Shown here one piece after another: positions 13,823 through 26,277 of a DNA stretch of 48,712 nt (positions within the stretch are counted from its first letter, which is position 1; each line of letters opens with the position of its first letter). A program made the position numbers and the translations under genes. The notes beneath the pieces were generated by a model. It made no database searches. It worked only from the letters and a program-made list of their open reading frames with translations, and was not told where the DNA came from. The stretch is from the NCBI RefSeq assembly GCF_003284975.1, contig NZ_QMEU01000030.1:1-48712 (forward strand), written 5' to 3'. This DNA comes from Mycobacterium colombiense. GTDB taxonomy: Bacteria > Actinomycetota > Actinomycetes > Mycobacteriales > Mycobacteriaceae.

Positions 13823-15202
13823 GTGAGTGATCAGCTGGATGTCGAGGCGGTGTTCGACGCGCTCGATGCCGCCTGGGATCGGGTGTGCGCGCTGAACATC
13901 GACGCCCTGAACCCGCGCCAACAGTTGGCGGTGTTGGCGCGCTGCGAAAAGCAGCGCCGGCGCATCCCGGCCGTCGAGCATCCCGTGATCAATTCCCTGG
14001 CCCGCCAAGCCCCCTCGCTCGAACTCGGCGGCACGGTGATCCACGCCATCGCCGAGGCGGCCCTGATCAGCCGCGCCGAAGCCGCCCGCCGCCTCAACGA
14101 GGCACGCGACCTGGGCCCACGCCACGGCCTGACCGGCGAACCCATCCCACCCACCCTGGCCGCCACCGCCGCCGGACAACGCCGGGGCGAGCTGGGTGCG
14201 GGTCAGGTGGCGGTGATCCGCACGTTCTACCACCAGCTGCCCGGCTGGATAGACATGCCCATCCGCGAACAGGCCGAAGCGCGGTTGGTCACAGAAGGCA
14301 GCCGGTTTCGCCCCGAACAACTCGCCGGGCTGGCCAGCACCCTGGCCGACTGCCTCAACCCCGACGGCACCTACACCGACCAGGACCGGGCGCGGGCACG
14401 CGGCCTGACCCTGGGCAACCAGCAACCCGATGGCATGTCGGCGCTGCGCGGCTGGCTCACCCCCGAAGCCCGCGCCACCCTGGAAGCAGTGCTGGCCAAA
14501 CTCGCCGCCCCCGGCATGTGCAACCCCGACGACGACACCCCGTGTGTGGACGGCGCACCCACCCAAGAGGCCATCAAGCGCGATCCGCGCTCGGCCGCCC
14601 AACGCAACCACGATGCATTGAAGGCGGCGTTGAGAGGATTACTCGCCTCCGGGAACCTGGGGCAGCACAACGGATTACCGGCCTCCATCATCGTCACCAC
14701 CACACTGGCCGACCTCGAAGCCGCCGCCGGGCGCGGCCTGACCGGCGGCGGCACCCTCCTCCCGATGTCGGATGTCATCCGCCTGGCCCGCCACGCCCAC
14801 CACTATCTCGCGATCTTCGACAAAGCCAAGGCCCTGGCGCTCTATCACACCAAACGCCTCGCCTCACCCGGTCAGCGAATCGTGTTATACGCCAAGGACC
14901 GCGGCTGCAGCAGCCCCGGCTGCACCGTGGGCGGCTACTACTGCGAAGTCCACCACGTCACCGACTACAGCACCTGCCACACCACCGACGGCAACGACCT
15001 CACCTTCGCCTGCGGCCCCCATCACCGCCTGCTACGCCCCGGCGGCTGGATGACCCGCAAAAACACCCGAGGCGACACCCAATGGATCCCACCCCCACAC
15101 CTCGACACCGGCCAACCCCGCACCAACACCTTCCACCACCCCGAAAAGCTCCTGCGAAACGAGGATGAGGACGACGGGTGGCAACCCGGCTGGGGTACCT
15201 GA
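13823..15202 (+). CDS. DUF222 / HNH endonuclease (13E12 repeat family) protein
   Basis: 459-residue member of the 13E12 repeat family. The N-terminal two-thirds is the DUF222 domain ([19 protein letters not shown], then [17 protein letters not shown]). The C-terminal HNH module is [31 protein letters not shown]...CGPHHRLL, with zinc-type cysteines and the EVHH core. Members occur in many copies in mycobacteria; in M. tuberculosis REP13E12 copies contain the attachment sites for the phiRv1 prophage. The cellular role is unknown. GTG 13823 follows a TAGTTT box at 13811-13816, six bases away. It lies at the join between the two blocks that are separate in M. tuberculosis. The 148 bases before it (13675-13822) show nothing recognisable beyond this promoter. 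Confidence 0.85.
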   Translation: MSDQLDVEAVFDALDAAWDRVCALNIDALNPRQQLAVLARCEKQRRRIPAVEHPVINSLARQAPSLELGGTVIHAIAEAALISRAEAARRLNEARDLGPRHGLTGEPIPPTLAATAAGQRRGELGAGQVAVIRTFYHQLPGWIDMPIREQAEARLVTEGSRFRPEQLAGLASTLADCLNPDGTYTDQDRARARGLTLGNQQPDGMSALRGWLTPEARATLEAVLAKLAAPGMCNPDDDTPCVDGAPTQEAIKRDPRSAAQRNHDALKAALRGLLASGNLGQHNGLPASIIVTTTLADLEAAAGRGLTGGGTLLPMSDVIRLARHAHHYLAIFDKAKALALYHTKRLASPGQRIVLYAKDRGCSSPGCTVGGYYCEVHHVTDYSTCHTTDGNDLTFACGPHHRLLRPGGWMTRKNTRGDTQWIPPPHLDTGQPRTNTFHHPEKLLRNEDEDDGWQPGWGT

Positions 15203-15212
15203 ACTCCGGTAA

Positions 15213-15646
15213 TCAGCCTTCTGAGAAATCGGGCACTGTGATCGCGCCGTCTTCGGCTAGCGCGAAACCCGGGTTGTAGGCGACCTCCCACGCGTGACCA
15301 TCGAGATCGCGGAACGCGCCCGCATACCCGCCATAGAACGTGTCGCCAGCAGCACGTGTGATCGTCGCTCCGGCATCTTCTGCCGCGGCGAGGATCTCGT
15401 CCACTTCGGTACGTGACCGCACGTTGTGTGCCAAGCGACACCACCGAAACCGTCATCGCCTCGGTCGGCGATTCCGAGATCGGCCGAAAGCTTGTCGCGC
15501 GCCCACAGGCTCACCGCGAGACCGCCGGCCTGAAAGAAGACCGTTTCCTGCACTTCTTGACCGCGCCAGCCGAGGCGTTCATAGAAGCGGTGGGCGCGAT
15601 CCAGATCGGCAACGCCGAGGGTGATCACACTCAGCCGTTGCTCCAT
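15213..15646 (-). pseudogene. VOC (glyoxalase-fold) family protein, frameshifted
   Basis: The 5' part (from ATG 15646, MEQRLSVITLGVADLDRAHRFYERLGW...GFGGVAW) and the 3' part (LAHNVRSRTEVDEIL...GDTFYGGYAGAFRDLDGHAWEVAYNPGF) are the two halves of one vicinal-oxygen-chelate protein, but in different frames. The switch is at about 15433-15438, where one missing base after GGTGGTGTCGC would restore GVA-LAHNVRSR. Intact, it would be about 144 residues with two beta-alpha-beta-beta-beta modules. It begins two bases after the methyltransferase stop and would be the last gene of the metY operon. Either a real pseudogene or an assembly error in one base. Confidence 0.75.
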
Positions 15647-15648
15647 GC

Positions 15649-16380
15649 TCACGCGGCCAGCGTCGCGCGGGTGCACACGGTGACGTAGGGCAGCGCCAGG
15701 CCGGTCGAATTCGCCAGTGCCGGATGGGTGGCCAGCAATTCACGCACCTGATCGAGCGTCCTGGTGCGGACCTCGGTCGGCGAGGTAATGCAATAGCTGC
15801 GCGACGCGACGAGATCGATCAGCGCTTGCGGTGTAAGGTAACTCGTCCACTCCACCTGATGATGCGCGAGATCGGTGAACGGCTCCGGCAGCGTCACCCG
15901 GGTGCGGCCGTCGCCGTCGCTGCCGATGATCTGGCCCAGTTCGCGCACCCAGCCGAGGCGTTCGTCGCGGGTGTTCCACACCAGACCCAGCCGCCCGCCG
16001 GGCCGCAGCACCCGGGCCACCTCGGGCACCGCGCGCTCGGGATCCACCCAGTGCCAGGCCTGCGCCACCAGCACCACGTCAACGCTGTTGTCCTCCAACG
16101 GAATCTCTTCCGCGGTGCCCAGCAGCGCCCGCGTCTCCGGCAGCGAGGTGCGCAACACCTCGAGCATGTCCGGGATCGGGTCGACGGCCACCACGTCCAG
16201 CCCGCGCTCCACCAGCCGGGTGGTCAGCTTTCCGGTGCCGGCACCCAGGTCGAGCACCTGGCGCGCTCCGACCGGCAGCAGCCAGTCGATCGCTTCCGGG
16301 GGATAGGAGGGGCGCCCACGCTCGTAGGCCGCGGCCGCCGAGCCGAACGAGAGGGAGCGGTCGTGCCGCGAGCGCGTCAC
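15649..16380 (-). CDS. SAM-dependent methyltransferase (class I, Rv3342-like)
   Basis: 243-residue class I methyltransferase. Motif I is [12 protein letters not shown] near residues 42-53, an acidic end of strand beta2 follows at [11 protein letters not shown], motif II/III is [17 protein letters not shown] near residue 102, and [17 protein letters not shown] follows. The N-terminal [23 protein letters not shown] is typical of the Rv3342/trans-aconitate-type group. The substrate is unknown. GTG 16380 overlaps the metX stop (GTGA at 16377-16380), so it is co-translated with metX and lies under the SAM-IV riboswitch, making it a SAM user in a SAM-sensing operon. Confidence 0.87.
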   Translation of the reverse strand: MTRSRHDRSLSFGSAAAAYERGRPSYPPEAIDWLLPVGARQVLDLGAGTGKLTTRLVERGLDVVAVDPIPDMLEVLRTSLPETRALLGTAEEIPLEDNSVDVVLVAQAWHWVDPERAVPEVARVLRPGGRLGLVWNTRDERLGWVRELGQIIGSDGDGRTRVTLPEPFTDLAHHQVEWTSYLTPQALIDLVASRSYCITSPTEVRTRTLDQVRELLATHPALANSTGLALPYVTVCTRATLAA

Positions 16381-17519
16381 GGTTGCGACGTGCCTTCCCC
16401 GTCGCCCGCCAACACCAGTGTTTGACGGATCAATTCGCCGACGGCGTCGGATTCCACCAGGAAGCCGTCGTGCCCTAACAGCGAGTCCACCACCCGCAGG
16501 CCGGCGCAGCCGGGCAGCTGCTCGGCCAGCTCCTGCTGCAGGCGCAGCGGGTACAGCCGGTCGGAGGTGATGCCGCCGACCACCACCGGAACCGGGCAGC
16601 TAGACAACGCATTACGCACGCCGCCGCGGTTGCGGCCGACGTCGTGACTGTTCAACACCTCCGTCAGCACCACGTAGCTGCCCGCGTCGAAGCGCTCCAC
16701 CAGCTTGTCGCCCTGATACTCCAGGTAACTCTGCATTGCGTAGCGGCCGCCGTTGTTCGGATCCTCGCCGTCCTGCCCCTGGTTGCCGAACCGGGAGTCC
16801 AGTTCGGCCTCACCGCGATAGGTCAGGTGCGCGAAGCGGCGGGCGATCGCCAGCCCGGCGTCGGGCGCGAGGCCGGTGTCGTGGTAGTCACCGCCCTGCC
16901 AGTTCGGGTCGGCCTTGATCGCCGCGATCTGGGTGGTCTGGGTGCCGATCTGATCGGCGGTGGCCCGCGCCCCCACCGCCAAAAGCAGACCGGCCCGTAC
17001 CCGGTCCGGATAACCGACGATCCACTCCAAAGCCCTTGCACCACCCAAAGATCCGCCGACCACCGCGGCGACCCGTTCGATCCCCAACCCGGCCAGCGCT
17101 GCGATATCAGCCTCGACCTGGTCGCGGACCGTGATGCGGGGAAACCTTGAGCCCCAAGGCTTTCCGTCCCGAGCCCGGGAGCTGGGTCCCGTGGAGCCGC
17201 GGCAACCACCCAGCACGTTGGTGGCCAGCGCGCACCAGCGGTTGGTGTCGATAGGCGCGCCCGGCCCGACCATCCCGTCCCACCAGCCGCCGGTGGGGTG
17301 TCCGGGTCCGGCGGGCCCGGTGATGTGCGAGTCGCCGGTCAGCGCGTGCAGAACCACCACCACGTTGTCGCGCGTCGGCGACAACTCGCCCCAGCGCTGG
17401 ACGGCGATGTGCACGTCGTCGATGACCGCGCCGCCCTCGGTGGTCAACGAGCCGATGTCGACGAAGCCGATTTCGCCTTCTTCGGGCAGCGTCTGGGTCG
17501 GGACCCCGGAGATCGCCAT
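16377..17519 (-). CDS. metX: Homoserine O-acetyltransferase MetX (MetA in M. tuberculosis)
   Basis: 380-residue alpha/beta-hydrolase-fold enzyme that acetylates L-homoserine with acetyl-CoA, the committed step of methionine synthesis by direct sulfhydrylation. The nucleophile elbow GGSLGG puts the catalytic Ser at 157; the other triad members are in ITSDRLYPL and [10 protein letters not shown] near the C-terminus. LHALTGDSH and [13 protein letters not shown] form the oxyanion and substrate pocket. ATG 17519 lies 11 bases after the metY stop. M. tuberculosis Rv3341 is annotated metA although it belongs to the MetX family, as here. Confidence 0.93.
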   Translation of the reverse strand: MAISGVPTQTLPEEGEIGFVDIGSLTTEGGAVIDDVHIAVQRWGELSPTRDNVVVVLHALTGDSHITGPAGPGHPTGGWWDGMVGPGAPIDTNRWCALATNVLGGCRGSTGPSSRARDGKPWGSRFPRITVRDQVEADIAALAGLGIERVAAVVGGSLGGARALEWIVGYPDRVRAGLLLAVGARATADQIGTQTTQIAAIKADPNWQGGDYHDTGLAPDAGLAIARRFAHLTYRGEAELDSRFGNQGQDGEDPNNGGRYAMQSYLEYQGDKLVERFDAGSYVVLTEVLNSHDVGRNRGGVRNALSSCPVPVVVGGITSDRLYPLRLQQELAEQLPGCAGLRVVDSLLGHDGFLVESDAVGELIRQTLVLAGDGEGTSQP

Positions 17520-17530
17520 CGCCGGGCTCC

Positions 17531-18901
17531 TTAGAACGCCGCCACGGCTTGCGGGTCGGTGCCCGAGGCCCCCGCGCTCACACCGAATTTGGCTGCCGCG
17601 GCGAAGCCGAGCTCGAGGTCGGCCAGGATGTCGTCGATGCCCTCGATGCCGACGGCCAGCCGCACCAGGCCGGGGCTGACCCCGGTGCTCAGCTGCTCCT
17701 GCGGGCTCAGCTGGGCATGCGTGGTGGACGCCGGGTGGATCACCAGCGAGCGCACGTCGCCGATGTTGGCGACGTGGCTGTGCAGCTTCAGCGCGTTCAC
17801 GAATGCCTTGCCGGCCTCGACGCCGCCGGCCAGCTCGAAGGCCAGCACCGCGCCGGTTCCCTTGGGCGCCAACTTCTTTGCCCGCTCGTGCCAGGGCGAG
17901 CTGGGCAGGCCCGCGTAGTTCACCGACAGCACGCCGTCGTGGCCGGCCAGGTACTCGGCCACCCGCTGCGCGTTGGCGACGTGGCGCTCCATGCGCAGGC
18001 TCAGCGTCTCGATGCCCTGGGCGACCAGGAACGCGTTGAACGGCGACGCGGCCGACCCGAGGTCGCGCAGCAGCTGCACGCGCGCCTTGAGCGCGAAGGC
18101 CGGCGGACCGAGCTCGGCGAACACCACGCCGTGGTAGCTGGGGTCGGGGGTGGTGAATCCCGGGAAGCGGCCCTGCGTCCAGTCGAAGGTGCCGCCGTCG
18201 ACGATGACCCCGGCGATCGCCGAGCCGTGGCCGCCGAGGTACTTGGTGGCCGAGTGCACGACGATGTCGGCGCCGTGGGAGAACGGCTGGATCAGGTACG
18301 GCGTGGCGATGGTGTTGTCGACGATCAGCGGGACGCCGTTGCCGTGCGCGACCCCGGCGACACCGGGGATGTCGAGGATGTCGATCTGCGGGTTGGAGAT
18401 CGTCTCGGCGAAGAACGCCTTGGTATTCGGCCGGACCGCGGCCTGCCACGAATCCAGGTCGTCGGGATCCTCGACGAAGGTGACCTCGATGCCGAGCTTG
18501 GCCAGCGAGTAGTGCAGCAGGTTGTACGTCCCGCCGTACAGTCGCGGGCTCGACACGATGTGATCTCCGGCACTCGCCAGGTTCAATATGGCGAAAGTCT
18601 CAGCGGCCTGCCCGGAGCTCAGAAACAGCGCCGCCACCCCGCCCTCGAGCGCGGCGATGCGCTGCTCGACGACGTCGGTGGTCGGGTTGCCGATCCGGGT
18701 GTAGATGTTGCCCGGCACTTCCAGCCCGAACAGGGCGGCGGCGTGCGTGGTGTCGTCGAAGGTGTACGACGTGGTCTGGTAGATCGGCAGGGCACGGGCG
18801 TTGGTGGCTGGGTCCGGCTGCTGGCCGGCGTGCACCTGCTTGGTCTCGAACGACCAGTGCGCGGTCGGGTCGGTGTCGTGATCGGCGTTGTCGGAGGTCA
18901 C
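17531..18901 (-). CDS. metY: O-acetylhomoserine sulfhydrylase MetY (MetC in M. tuberculosis)
   Basis: 456-residue PLP enzyme of the Cys/Met metabolism family that makes homocysteine from O-acetylhomoserine and sulfide. The PLP lysine is K220 in SATKYLGGH. Other landmarks are [22 protein letters not shown] near residue 67 and [10 protein letters not shown] near 95. It corresponds to Rv3340. The GTG at 18901 has no strong Shine-Dalgarno nearby. It heads the minus-strand operon metY-metX-methyltransferase-VOC, behind a 290-base leader with a SAM-IV riboswitch and a possible leader peptide, so high SAM should reduce expression. Confidence 0.93.
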   Translation of the reverse strand: MTSDNADHDTDPTAHWSFETKQVHAGQQPDPATNARALPIYQTTSYTFDDTTHAAALFGLEVPGNIYTRIGNPTTDVVEQRIAALEGGVAALFLSSGQAAETFAILNLASAGDHIVSSPRLYGGTYNLLHYSLAKLGIEVTFVEDPDDLDSWQAAVRPNTKAFFAETISNPQIDILDIPGVAGVAHGNGVPLIVDNTIATPYLIQPFSHGADIVVHSATKYLGGHGSAIAGVIVDGGTFDWTQGRFPGFTTPDPSYHGVVFAELGPPAFALKARVQLLRDLGSAASPFNAFLVAQGIETLSLRMERHVANAQRVAEYLAGHDGVLSVNYAGLPSSPWHERAKKLAPKGTGAVLAFELAGGVEAGKAFVNALKLHSHVANIGDVRSLVIHPASTTHAQLSPQEQLSTGVSPGLVRLAVGIEGIDDILADLELGFAAAAKFGVSAGASGTDPQAVAAF

Positions 18902-18978
18902 GGGATCGCTTTCTGCTGGTAGGGAATCTGCATCGGGCGGCCGGGACGCGAGGATGAGGCGTCAACCGGCGGCGCGGA

Positions 18979-19026
18979 TTAGCAGCGACGCACGATCGGG
19001 CGTGATTGGGTCAGGAGAATGCACAT
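18979..19026 (-). CDS. Candidate 15-residue leader peptide between riboswitch and metY
   Basis: Open frame ATG 19026 to TAA 18979 encoding MCILLTQSRPIVRRC, in the leader between the SAM-IV aptamer and metY. AGGGA lies six bases before the ATG on the minus strand. Cysteine is both the second and the last residue. Cysteine-containing upstream ORFs that act as attenuators are known in mycobacteria for sulfur genes. Coding is unproven: the frame is short and no conservation check was possible. Confidence 0.35.
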   Translation of the reverse strand: MCILLTQSRPIVRRC

Positions 19027-19062
19027 CACGTTTCCCTGTCTACTCAGGGGCCCGTCATGGCG

Positions 19063-19185
19063 GACCCGCGCTTGCCGGATAGCCGGTGTGTGTGGCTACT
19101 CAACCTGGTCATCACCCGGGGCACCCCACCGCGGTTGGAGGGTTGCCGGCCAGCAAGCCGGGGCTTGATGCTGGCGCTCATGACC
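19063..19185 (-). ncRNA. SAM-IV riboswitch
   Basis: On the minus strand the segment starts GGTCATGAGCGCCAGC and contains GCTTGCTGGCCGGCAACCCTCC, GGTGGGGTGCCCCGGGTGATGACC, a variable stem near GTAGCC...GGCTA and a closing GCAAGCGCGGGTC. Laid against my memory of the Mycobacterium SAM-IV aptamer (about 119 nt, solved by cryo-EM), order and core bases agree, differing mainly in the variable stem. It binds S-adenosylmethionine and controls the sulfur genes downstream. Its end lies 162 bases before the metY start; the expression platform is not obvious (CCCTG-AGTAGA-CAGGG at 19031-19047 forms a small hairpin without a U tract). Confidence 0.88.
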
Positions 19186-19197
19186 AATACGAAGACT

Positions 19198-19203
19198 ATC
19201 TTA
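19198..19203 (-). promoter_or_regulatory. -10 box for the metY operon leader
   Basis: TAAGAT on the minus strand stands about seven bases before a probable start at 19190, which would place the 5' end of the transcript just ahead of the SAM-IV aptamer at 19185. No good -35 is seen. The remaining gap up to icd2 (19204-19336) holds only a GATAAC word near 19268 that could be part of the icd2 promoter. Confidence 0.45.
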
Positions 19204-19336
19204 CTGTGCCGACTCAGTGCTAACCGCTGCGGTGCGCGTGCAGGTCGACACCTGTCCAAACACCCTTGATAACGTGGCAGTCAGAACGCTGAGCCCCCAA
19301 AATTTCCAACCCATCATCGACGCCGGGAGAGGGATC

Positions 19337-21571
<2,235 letters not shown>

Positions 21572-21598
21572 GGCCGCAAGCAGGAAGCCGGACTCGAC

Positions 21599-22828
21599 AT
21601 GGCAGGCGAAGCCAAGATCAAGGTCAAAGGCCGCGTCGTAGAGCTCGACGGTGACGAAATGACCCGCGTCATCTGGAAGTTCATCAAGGACCTGCTGATC
21701 CTGCCGCACCTCGACATCGACCTGGACTACTACGACCTGGGCATCGAGCATCGCGACCGCACCGACGACCAGGTGACGATCGACGCGGCCTACGCCATCA
21801 AGAAGCACGGCGTGGGCGTCAAGTGCGCGACCATCACCCCCGACGAGGCCCGCGTCCAGGAGTTCAACCTGAAGAAGATGTGGCTTTCGCCGAACGGGAC
21901 GATCCGGAACATCTTGGGCGGCACCATCTTCCGTGAGCCCATCGTGATCTCGAACGTGCCGCGGCTGGTGCCGGGCTGGACCAAGCCGATCGTCATCGGC
22001 CGCCACGCGTTCGGCGACCAGTACCGGTCGACCAACTTCAAGGTCGACAAACCCGGAACCGTCGCAATCACTTTCACCCCCGCCGACGGCGGCGAACCGA
22101 TGGTGCACGAGGTGGTGTCCATCCCCGAAGACGGCGGCGTCGTGATGGGGATGTACAACTTCAAGGACTCCATCCGCGATTTCGCCCGCGCCTCGTTGAA
22201 ATACGGGCTGAACGCCAAGTGGCCGGTGTACCTGTCCACCAAGAACACCATCCTCAAGGCCTACGACGGCATGTTCAAAGACGAGTTTCAGCGCGTCTAC
22301 GACGAGGAGTTCAAGGACGACTTCGAGGCCGAGGGTCTGACCTACGAGCACCGGTTGATCGACGACATGGTCGCGGCCTGCCTGAAGTGGGAGGGCGGCT
22401 ACGTGTGGGCCTGCAAGAACTACGATGGCGACGTCCAGTCGGACCTCGTGGCTCAGGGTTACGGCTCACTGGGGCTGATGACGTCGGTGCTGATGACCGC
22501 GGACGGCAAGACGGTCGAGGCCGAGGCCGCGCACGGCACCGTCACCCGGCACTTCCGCCAGTACCAGGCCGGCAAGCCGACCTCGACCAACCCGATCGCC
22601 TCGATCTTCGCCTGGACACGCGGACTGGCGCACCGCGGCAAGCTGGACGACACCCCCGAGGTGACCGATTTCGCGCAAACGTGTGAGAATGTGGTGGTCG
22701 CCACGGTCGAGAGCGGGAAGATGACCAAGGACCTGGCCGTTCTGATCGGCCCCGACCAGAAGTGGCAGCGCAGCGAGGAATTCCTCAACTCGATCGCCGA
22801 GAACCTGGAAAAGCGGCTGGCTAGCTAG
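21599..22828 (+). CDS. icd1: Dimeric NADP-dependent isocitrate dehydrogenase Icd1
   Basis: 409-residue eukaryote-type homodimeric isocitrate dehydrogenase. Substrate-binding [12 protein letters not shown] is near residues 95-106, the conserved [15 protein letters not shown] and the metal Asp region [15 protein letters not shown] follow, and the cofactor motif is [16 protein letters not shown] near 310. It matches Rv3339c. It is evolutionarily unrelated in subfamily to the monomeric Icd2 just upstream, so the cell has two non-homologous enzymes for the same TCA step, probably on one transcript. The stop overlaps the convergent hydrolase gene by eight bases. Confidence 0.93.
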   Translation: MAGEAKIKVKGRVVELDGDEMTRVIWKFIKDLLILPHLDIDLDYYDLGIEHRDRTDDQVTIDAAYAIKKHGVGVKCATITPDEARVQEFNLKKMWLSPNGTIRNILGGTIFREPIVISNVPRLVPGWTKPIVIGRHAFGDQYRSTNFKVDKPGTVAITFTPADGGEPMVHEVVSIPEDGGVVMGMYNFKDSIRDFARASLKYGLNAKWPVYLSTKNTILKAYDGMFKDEFQRVYDEEFKDDFEAEGLTYEHRLIDDMVAACLKWEGGYVWACKNYDGDVQSDLVAQGYGSLGLMTSVLMTADGKTVEAEAAHGTVTRHFRQYQAGKPTSTNPIASIFAWTRGLAHRGKLDDTPEVTDFAQTCENVVVATVESGKMTKDLAVLIGPDQKWQRSEEFLNSIAENLEKRLAS

Positions 22829-23693
22829 CCGGTGGCCGGTGCCGGTCGGTCTGACGGCTTGCGGCGCACTCGTCGACGAAGTCGGCGATGACCGCGGTGA
22901 CCCGGTCGGGCGCCTCGAACATCGGCACGTGCCCGACACCCTCGAGCTCGGTGATCCTCGTTCCCTTGGGCAGGTAGGTGGTGAAGTGCCGGTTGAACCT
23001 GCTCGCGGGCACCACCCGGTCCTTCTCGCACAGCACCAGCTGGACGGGCACCGCGGTGTCGGCCAACTGCAGCAGGCCGGGATCCAGCAGCGACTTGACC
23101 AGCAGCTGGAAGTACGCGGGGCAGTGCGCGGCATCGTCGACCACGACGGAGAGTTGCTCGGAGCTGATGCCGTCCGGTCTGGCCGTGAGCGGCAGGGTCG
23201 CCAACCGTCGGCTGAGCGGCAACCGGAGCACCCGCTCCCCGAACAGCCGCGCCAAGGCCAGCGCGGGCATGCCCGCGATGAACTTGCTGATGACCTCGAA
23301 CTTCACCGGGCTCCACCGCGTCCATCCGCCCGCGGCGCCGATGCCGGTGACGCTGCGCGCGCGCCCGCGCCGCTCCAGCTCGAAGGCGACCCAGCCGCCC
23401 AGCGAGTTGCCGACCAGGTGGGCGGTCTCCCAGCCCAGCTGGTCGAGCTGGCGCTCGACGTGGTCGGCCAGCACCGACGAGCTCAGCAACCAGGTGCCGG
23501 CGTATGGCCCGCCGTTATGCCCGGCCATGGTCGGCGCGAACACCTCGAAGCGGCCCCCAAAACGGTCGCTGTCGGCCAGCCGCGGCGCGACCGGTTCCCA
23601 GACAATCTGCGACATCAGGAACCCGTGCAGCATCAGGACCGGCTCCGCGGAACCATCCCTGGGGCCGAGGTGGATCGGCGCGCGAGTTGTCAT
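22821..23693 (-). CDS. Alpha/beta hydrolase (Rv3338/Rv3337-like)
   Basis: 290-residue alpha/beta-fold hydrolase. The oxyanion region is [17 protein letters not shown] near residue 25, the nucleophile elbow is [15 protein letters not shown] with Ser near 98, the acid lies in LCEKDRVVP and the His in [13 protein letters not shown]. It may be an esterase or lipase; substrate unknown. I chose ATG 23693 (MTTRAPIH); an upstream in-frame start would overlap the trpS start region. In M. tuberculosis, as I recall, this place carries two shorter annotated genes (Rv3337 and Rv3338). Convergent with icd1. Confidence 0.83.
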   Translation of the reverse strand: MTTRAPIHLGPRDGSAEPVLMLHGFLMSQIVWEPVAPRLADSDRFGGRFEVFAPTMAGHNGGPYAGTWLLSSSVLADHVERQLDQLGWETAHLVGNSLGGWVAFELERRGRARSVTGIGAAGGWTRWSPVKFEVISKFIAGMPALALARLFGERVLRLPLSRRLATLPLTARPDGISSEQLSVVVDDAAHCPAYFQLLVKSLLDPGLLQLADTAVPVQLVLCEKDRVVPASRFNRHFTTYLPKGTRITELEGVGHVPMFEAPDRVTAVIADFVDECAASRQTDRHRPPAS

Positions 23694-23772
23694 GCCCTCG
23701 ACCTTACCCAGTACCGCCGGTACCGAAACCGGGTGTCCAGCGATGCCGGGGCTCGCCCGAACGCTGGCGTGA

Positions 23773-24807
<1,035 letters not shown>

Positions 24808-24848
24808 ATCCCAACGGAGCTAGATCCGCTTCTCATTGGAGTCGTGCG

Positions 24849-25886
24849 ATGAGCGAGCCGGCCAAGCCGGGCATTTTCGATCGACTGCGGACCCGCTACG
24901 GGTGGATCGACCATGTCATCCGTGCCTACCGGCGTTTCGACGATCGCAACGGCGGGTTCTTCGCGGCCGGCCTCACCTATTACACGATCTTTGCGTTGTT
25001 TCCTTTGCTCATGGTCGGTTTCGCGGTCTTCGGGTTCGTGTTGGCCCGCCGGCCCCAGTTGTTGAGCACCATCGACGACCACATCCGCTCCCAGGTGAAC
25101 GGCGCGCTGGGTAATCAGCTGCAGGAGTTGATGAATTCGGCGATCGATGCCCGAACCTCTGTCGGTGTCATCGGTCTGGCCACCGCGGTGTGGGCGGGCC
25201 TGGGCTGGATTTCGCACTTGCGCCAGGCGTTGACGGAGATGTGGTGGGACACCCACATCGAATCACCGGGCTTCGTACGCAACAAGCTCTCCGACCTGCT
25301 GGCGATGGTGGGGACGTTCGCGGTGATCGTGGTCACCGTCGCGCTGACCACCGTCGGCCACGCCACGCCCATGGCCGCGCTGTTGAAATGGCTTGGCATA
25401 CCGCGGTTTATGGTGTTCGACTGGCTGTTCTGGTTGATTTCGCTTTTGATCGCGACGCTGGTGTCGTGGCTGCTGTTCACCTGGATGATCGCCCGGTTGC
25501 CGCGCGAGAAGGTCAACCTGACCGATTCGATGCGCGCCGGGCTGATCGCCGCGATCGGCTTCGAGGTGTTCAAACAGGTGGCGTCGATCTATCTGAAGAC
25601 GGTGCTGCGCAGCCCCGCCGGCGCCGCGTTCGGGCCGGTGCTCGGATTGATGGTATTCGCCTACATCACCGCCTATCTCGTGCTGTTCTGCACCGCCTGG
25701 GCGGCGACGGCGTCCGCCGATCCGCGCAGTCAGCCCGTCGCGCCTCCGGCCCCAGCGATCATCGCGCCGCGGGTGCAGCTGGACGAGGGCCTGGGCACCC
25801 GCCAGACGCTGACGGCGATGGCGCTGGGAGCCATTGGTGCGCTGACGCTTTCCCGCATCGCCCGCTCCACCCGCCGCGCTCGCTAG
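24849..25886 (+). CDS. YihY/virulence factor BrkB family membrane protein (Rv3335c-like)
   Basis: 345-residue membrane protein with six predicted membrane segments. The YihY landmarks are RRFDDRNGGFFAAGLTYYTIFALFPLLMV near residues 26-54, WAGLGWISHLRQALTEMW near 120, and the C-terminal AAFGPVLGLMVFAYITAYLVLF. Members of the family have no settled biochemical function. ATG 24849 follows trpS by 41 bases, so the genes may be co-transcribed; an upstream frame is antisense noise. The stop shares a CTAG (25883-25886) with the convergent SMR gene. Confidence 0.88.
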   Translation: MSEPAKPGIFDRLRTRYGWIDHVIRAYRRFDDRNGGFFAAGLTYYTIFALFPLLMVGFAVFGFVLARRPQLLSTIDDHIRSQVNGALGNQLQELMNSAIDARTSVGVIGLATAVWAGLGWISHLRQALTEMWWDTHIESPGFVRNKLSDLLAMVGTFAVIVVTVALTTVGHATPMAALLKWLGIPRFMVFDWLFWLISLLIATLVSWLLFTWMIARLPREKVNLTDSMRAGLIAAIGFEVFKQVASIYLKTVLRSPAGAAFGPVLGLMVFAYITAYLVLFCTAWAATASADPRSQPVAPPAPAIIAPRVQLDEGLGTRQTLTAMALGAIGALTLSRIARSTRRAR

Positions 25887-26197
25887 CCGACCAGCTTCAG
25901 GCCCGCGACACAGGCCACGATCCCGGCGATCAGCGCCAGCTTGATCGGCGACGCGGATTCGTCGCCGGCCAGCATCGCATAGCCCGCCGTGAGCGCGGCC
26001 CCGATGCCGACCCAGACCGCATAACTGGTTCCGACCGGCAGCGTGCGCATGGCGATCGCCAGCCCGGTCATCGAAAGAGCGACGGCCGCAAGGAAAACCA
26101 GTGAAGGGACCGGCCGGGAGAAGCCGTCCGATTTGTTCAGGGCGGTCGCCCACACCGCCTCCATGATCCCCGACGCAATCAGGACGAGCCAGGCCAT
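25883..26197 (-). CDS. SMR family transporter, probable guanidinium exporter Gdx
   Basis: 104-residue four-helix small multidrug resistance protein. Residues MAWLVLIASGIMEAVWATALNKS carry the essential membrane Glu (E13), and the second and later helices include the YAVWVGIGAALTAGYAML segment. W-A-x-A and the GxxxAVWxG pattern are features of the SugE/Gdx branch rather than EmrE. Gdx proteins export guanidinium in exchange for protons as antiparallel dimers. I chose ATG 26197, which has GTGGGGGTG just upstream; the longer frame runs through the guanidine-III riboswitch and is not coding. Riboswitch plus family together support guanidinium export. Confidence 0.88.
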   Translation of the reverse strand: MAWLVLIASGIMEAVWATALNKSDGFSRPVPSLVFLAAVALSMTGLAIAMRTLPVGTSYAVWVGIGAALTAGYAMLAGDESASPIKLALIAGIVACVAGLKLVG

Positions 26198-26210
26198 CAC
26201 GCACCCCCAC

Positions 26211-26253
26211 GGCGCCGTCTTGTCGCTGGCCGGGTACGGGGCCCCTCGTCCGG
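26211..26253 (-). ncRNA. Guanidine-III (ykkC-III) riboswitch
   Basis: On the minus strand the element begins CCGGACGAGGGGCCCCGTA, continues CCCGGCCAGCGACAAG and ends ACGGCGCC. This nearly matches the ykkC-III consensus as I recall it (CCGGACGAGG, GCGCCGTACCCGG, CAGGACAAGACGGCGC), with one extra base in CAGCGACAAG and a possible mismatch in the GCCCCGT arm. It ends 13 bases before the ATG of the SMR gene, and the Shine-Dalgarno-like GGGGG lies just after it, which suits control of translation. Ligand guanidinium would switch the exporter on. Confidence 0.82.
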
Positions 26254-26277
26254 TGTCAGGTGCTGACGGGCTCGATG

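Noticed and set aside
7737..15202. Accessory segment as a prophage or insertion sequence
   Set aside because: No integrase, transposase, terminal repeat or attachment site was seen, and composition matches its surroundings.
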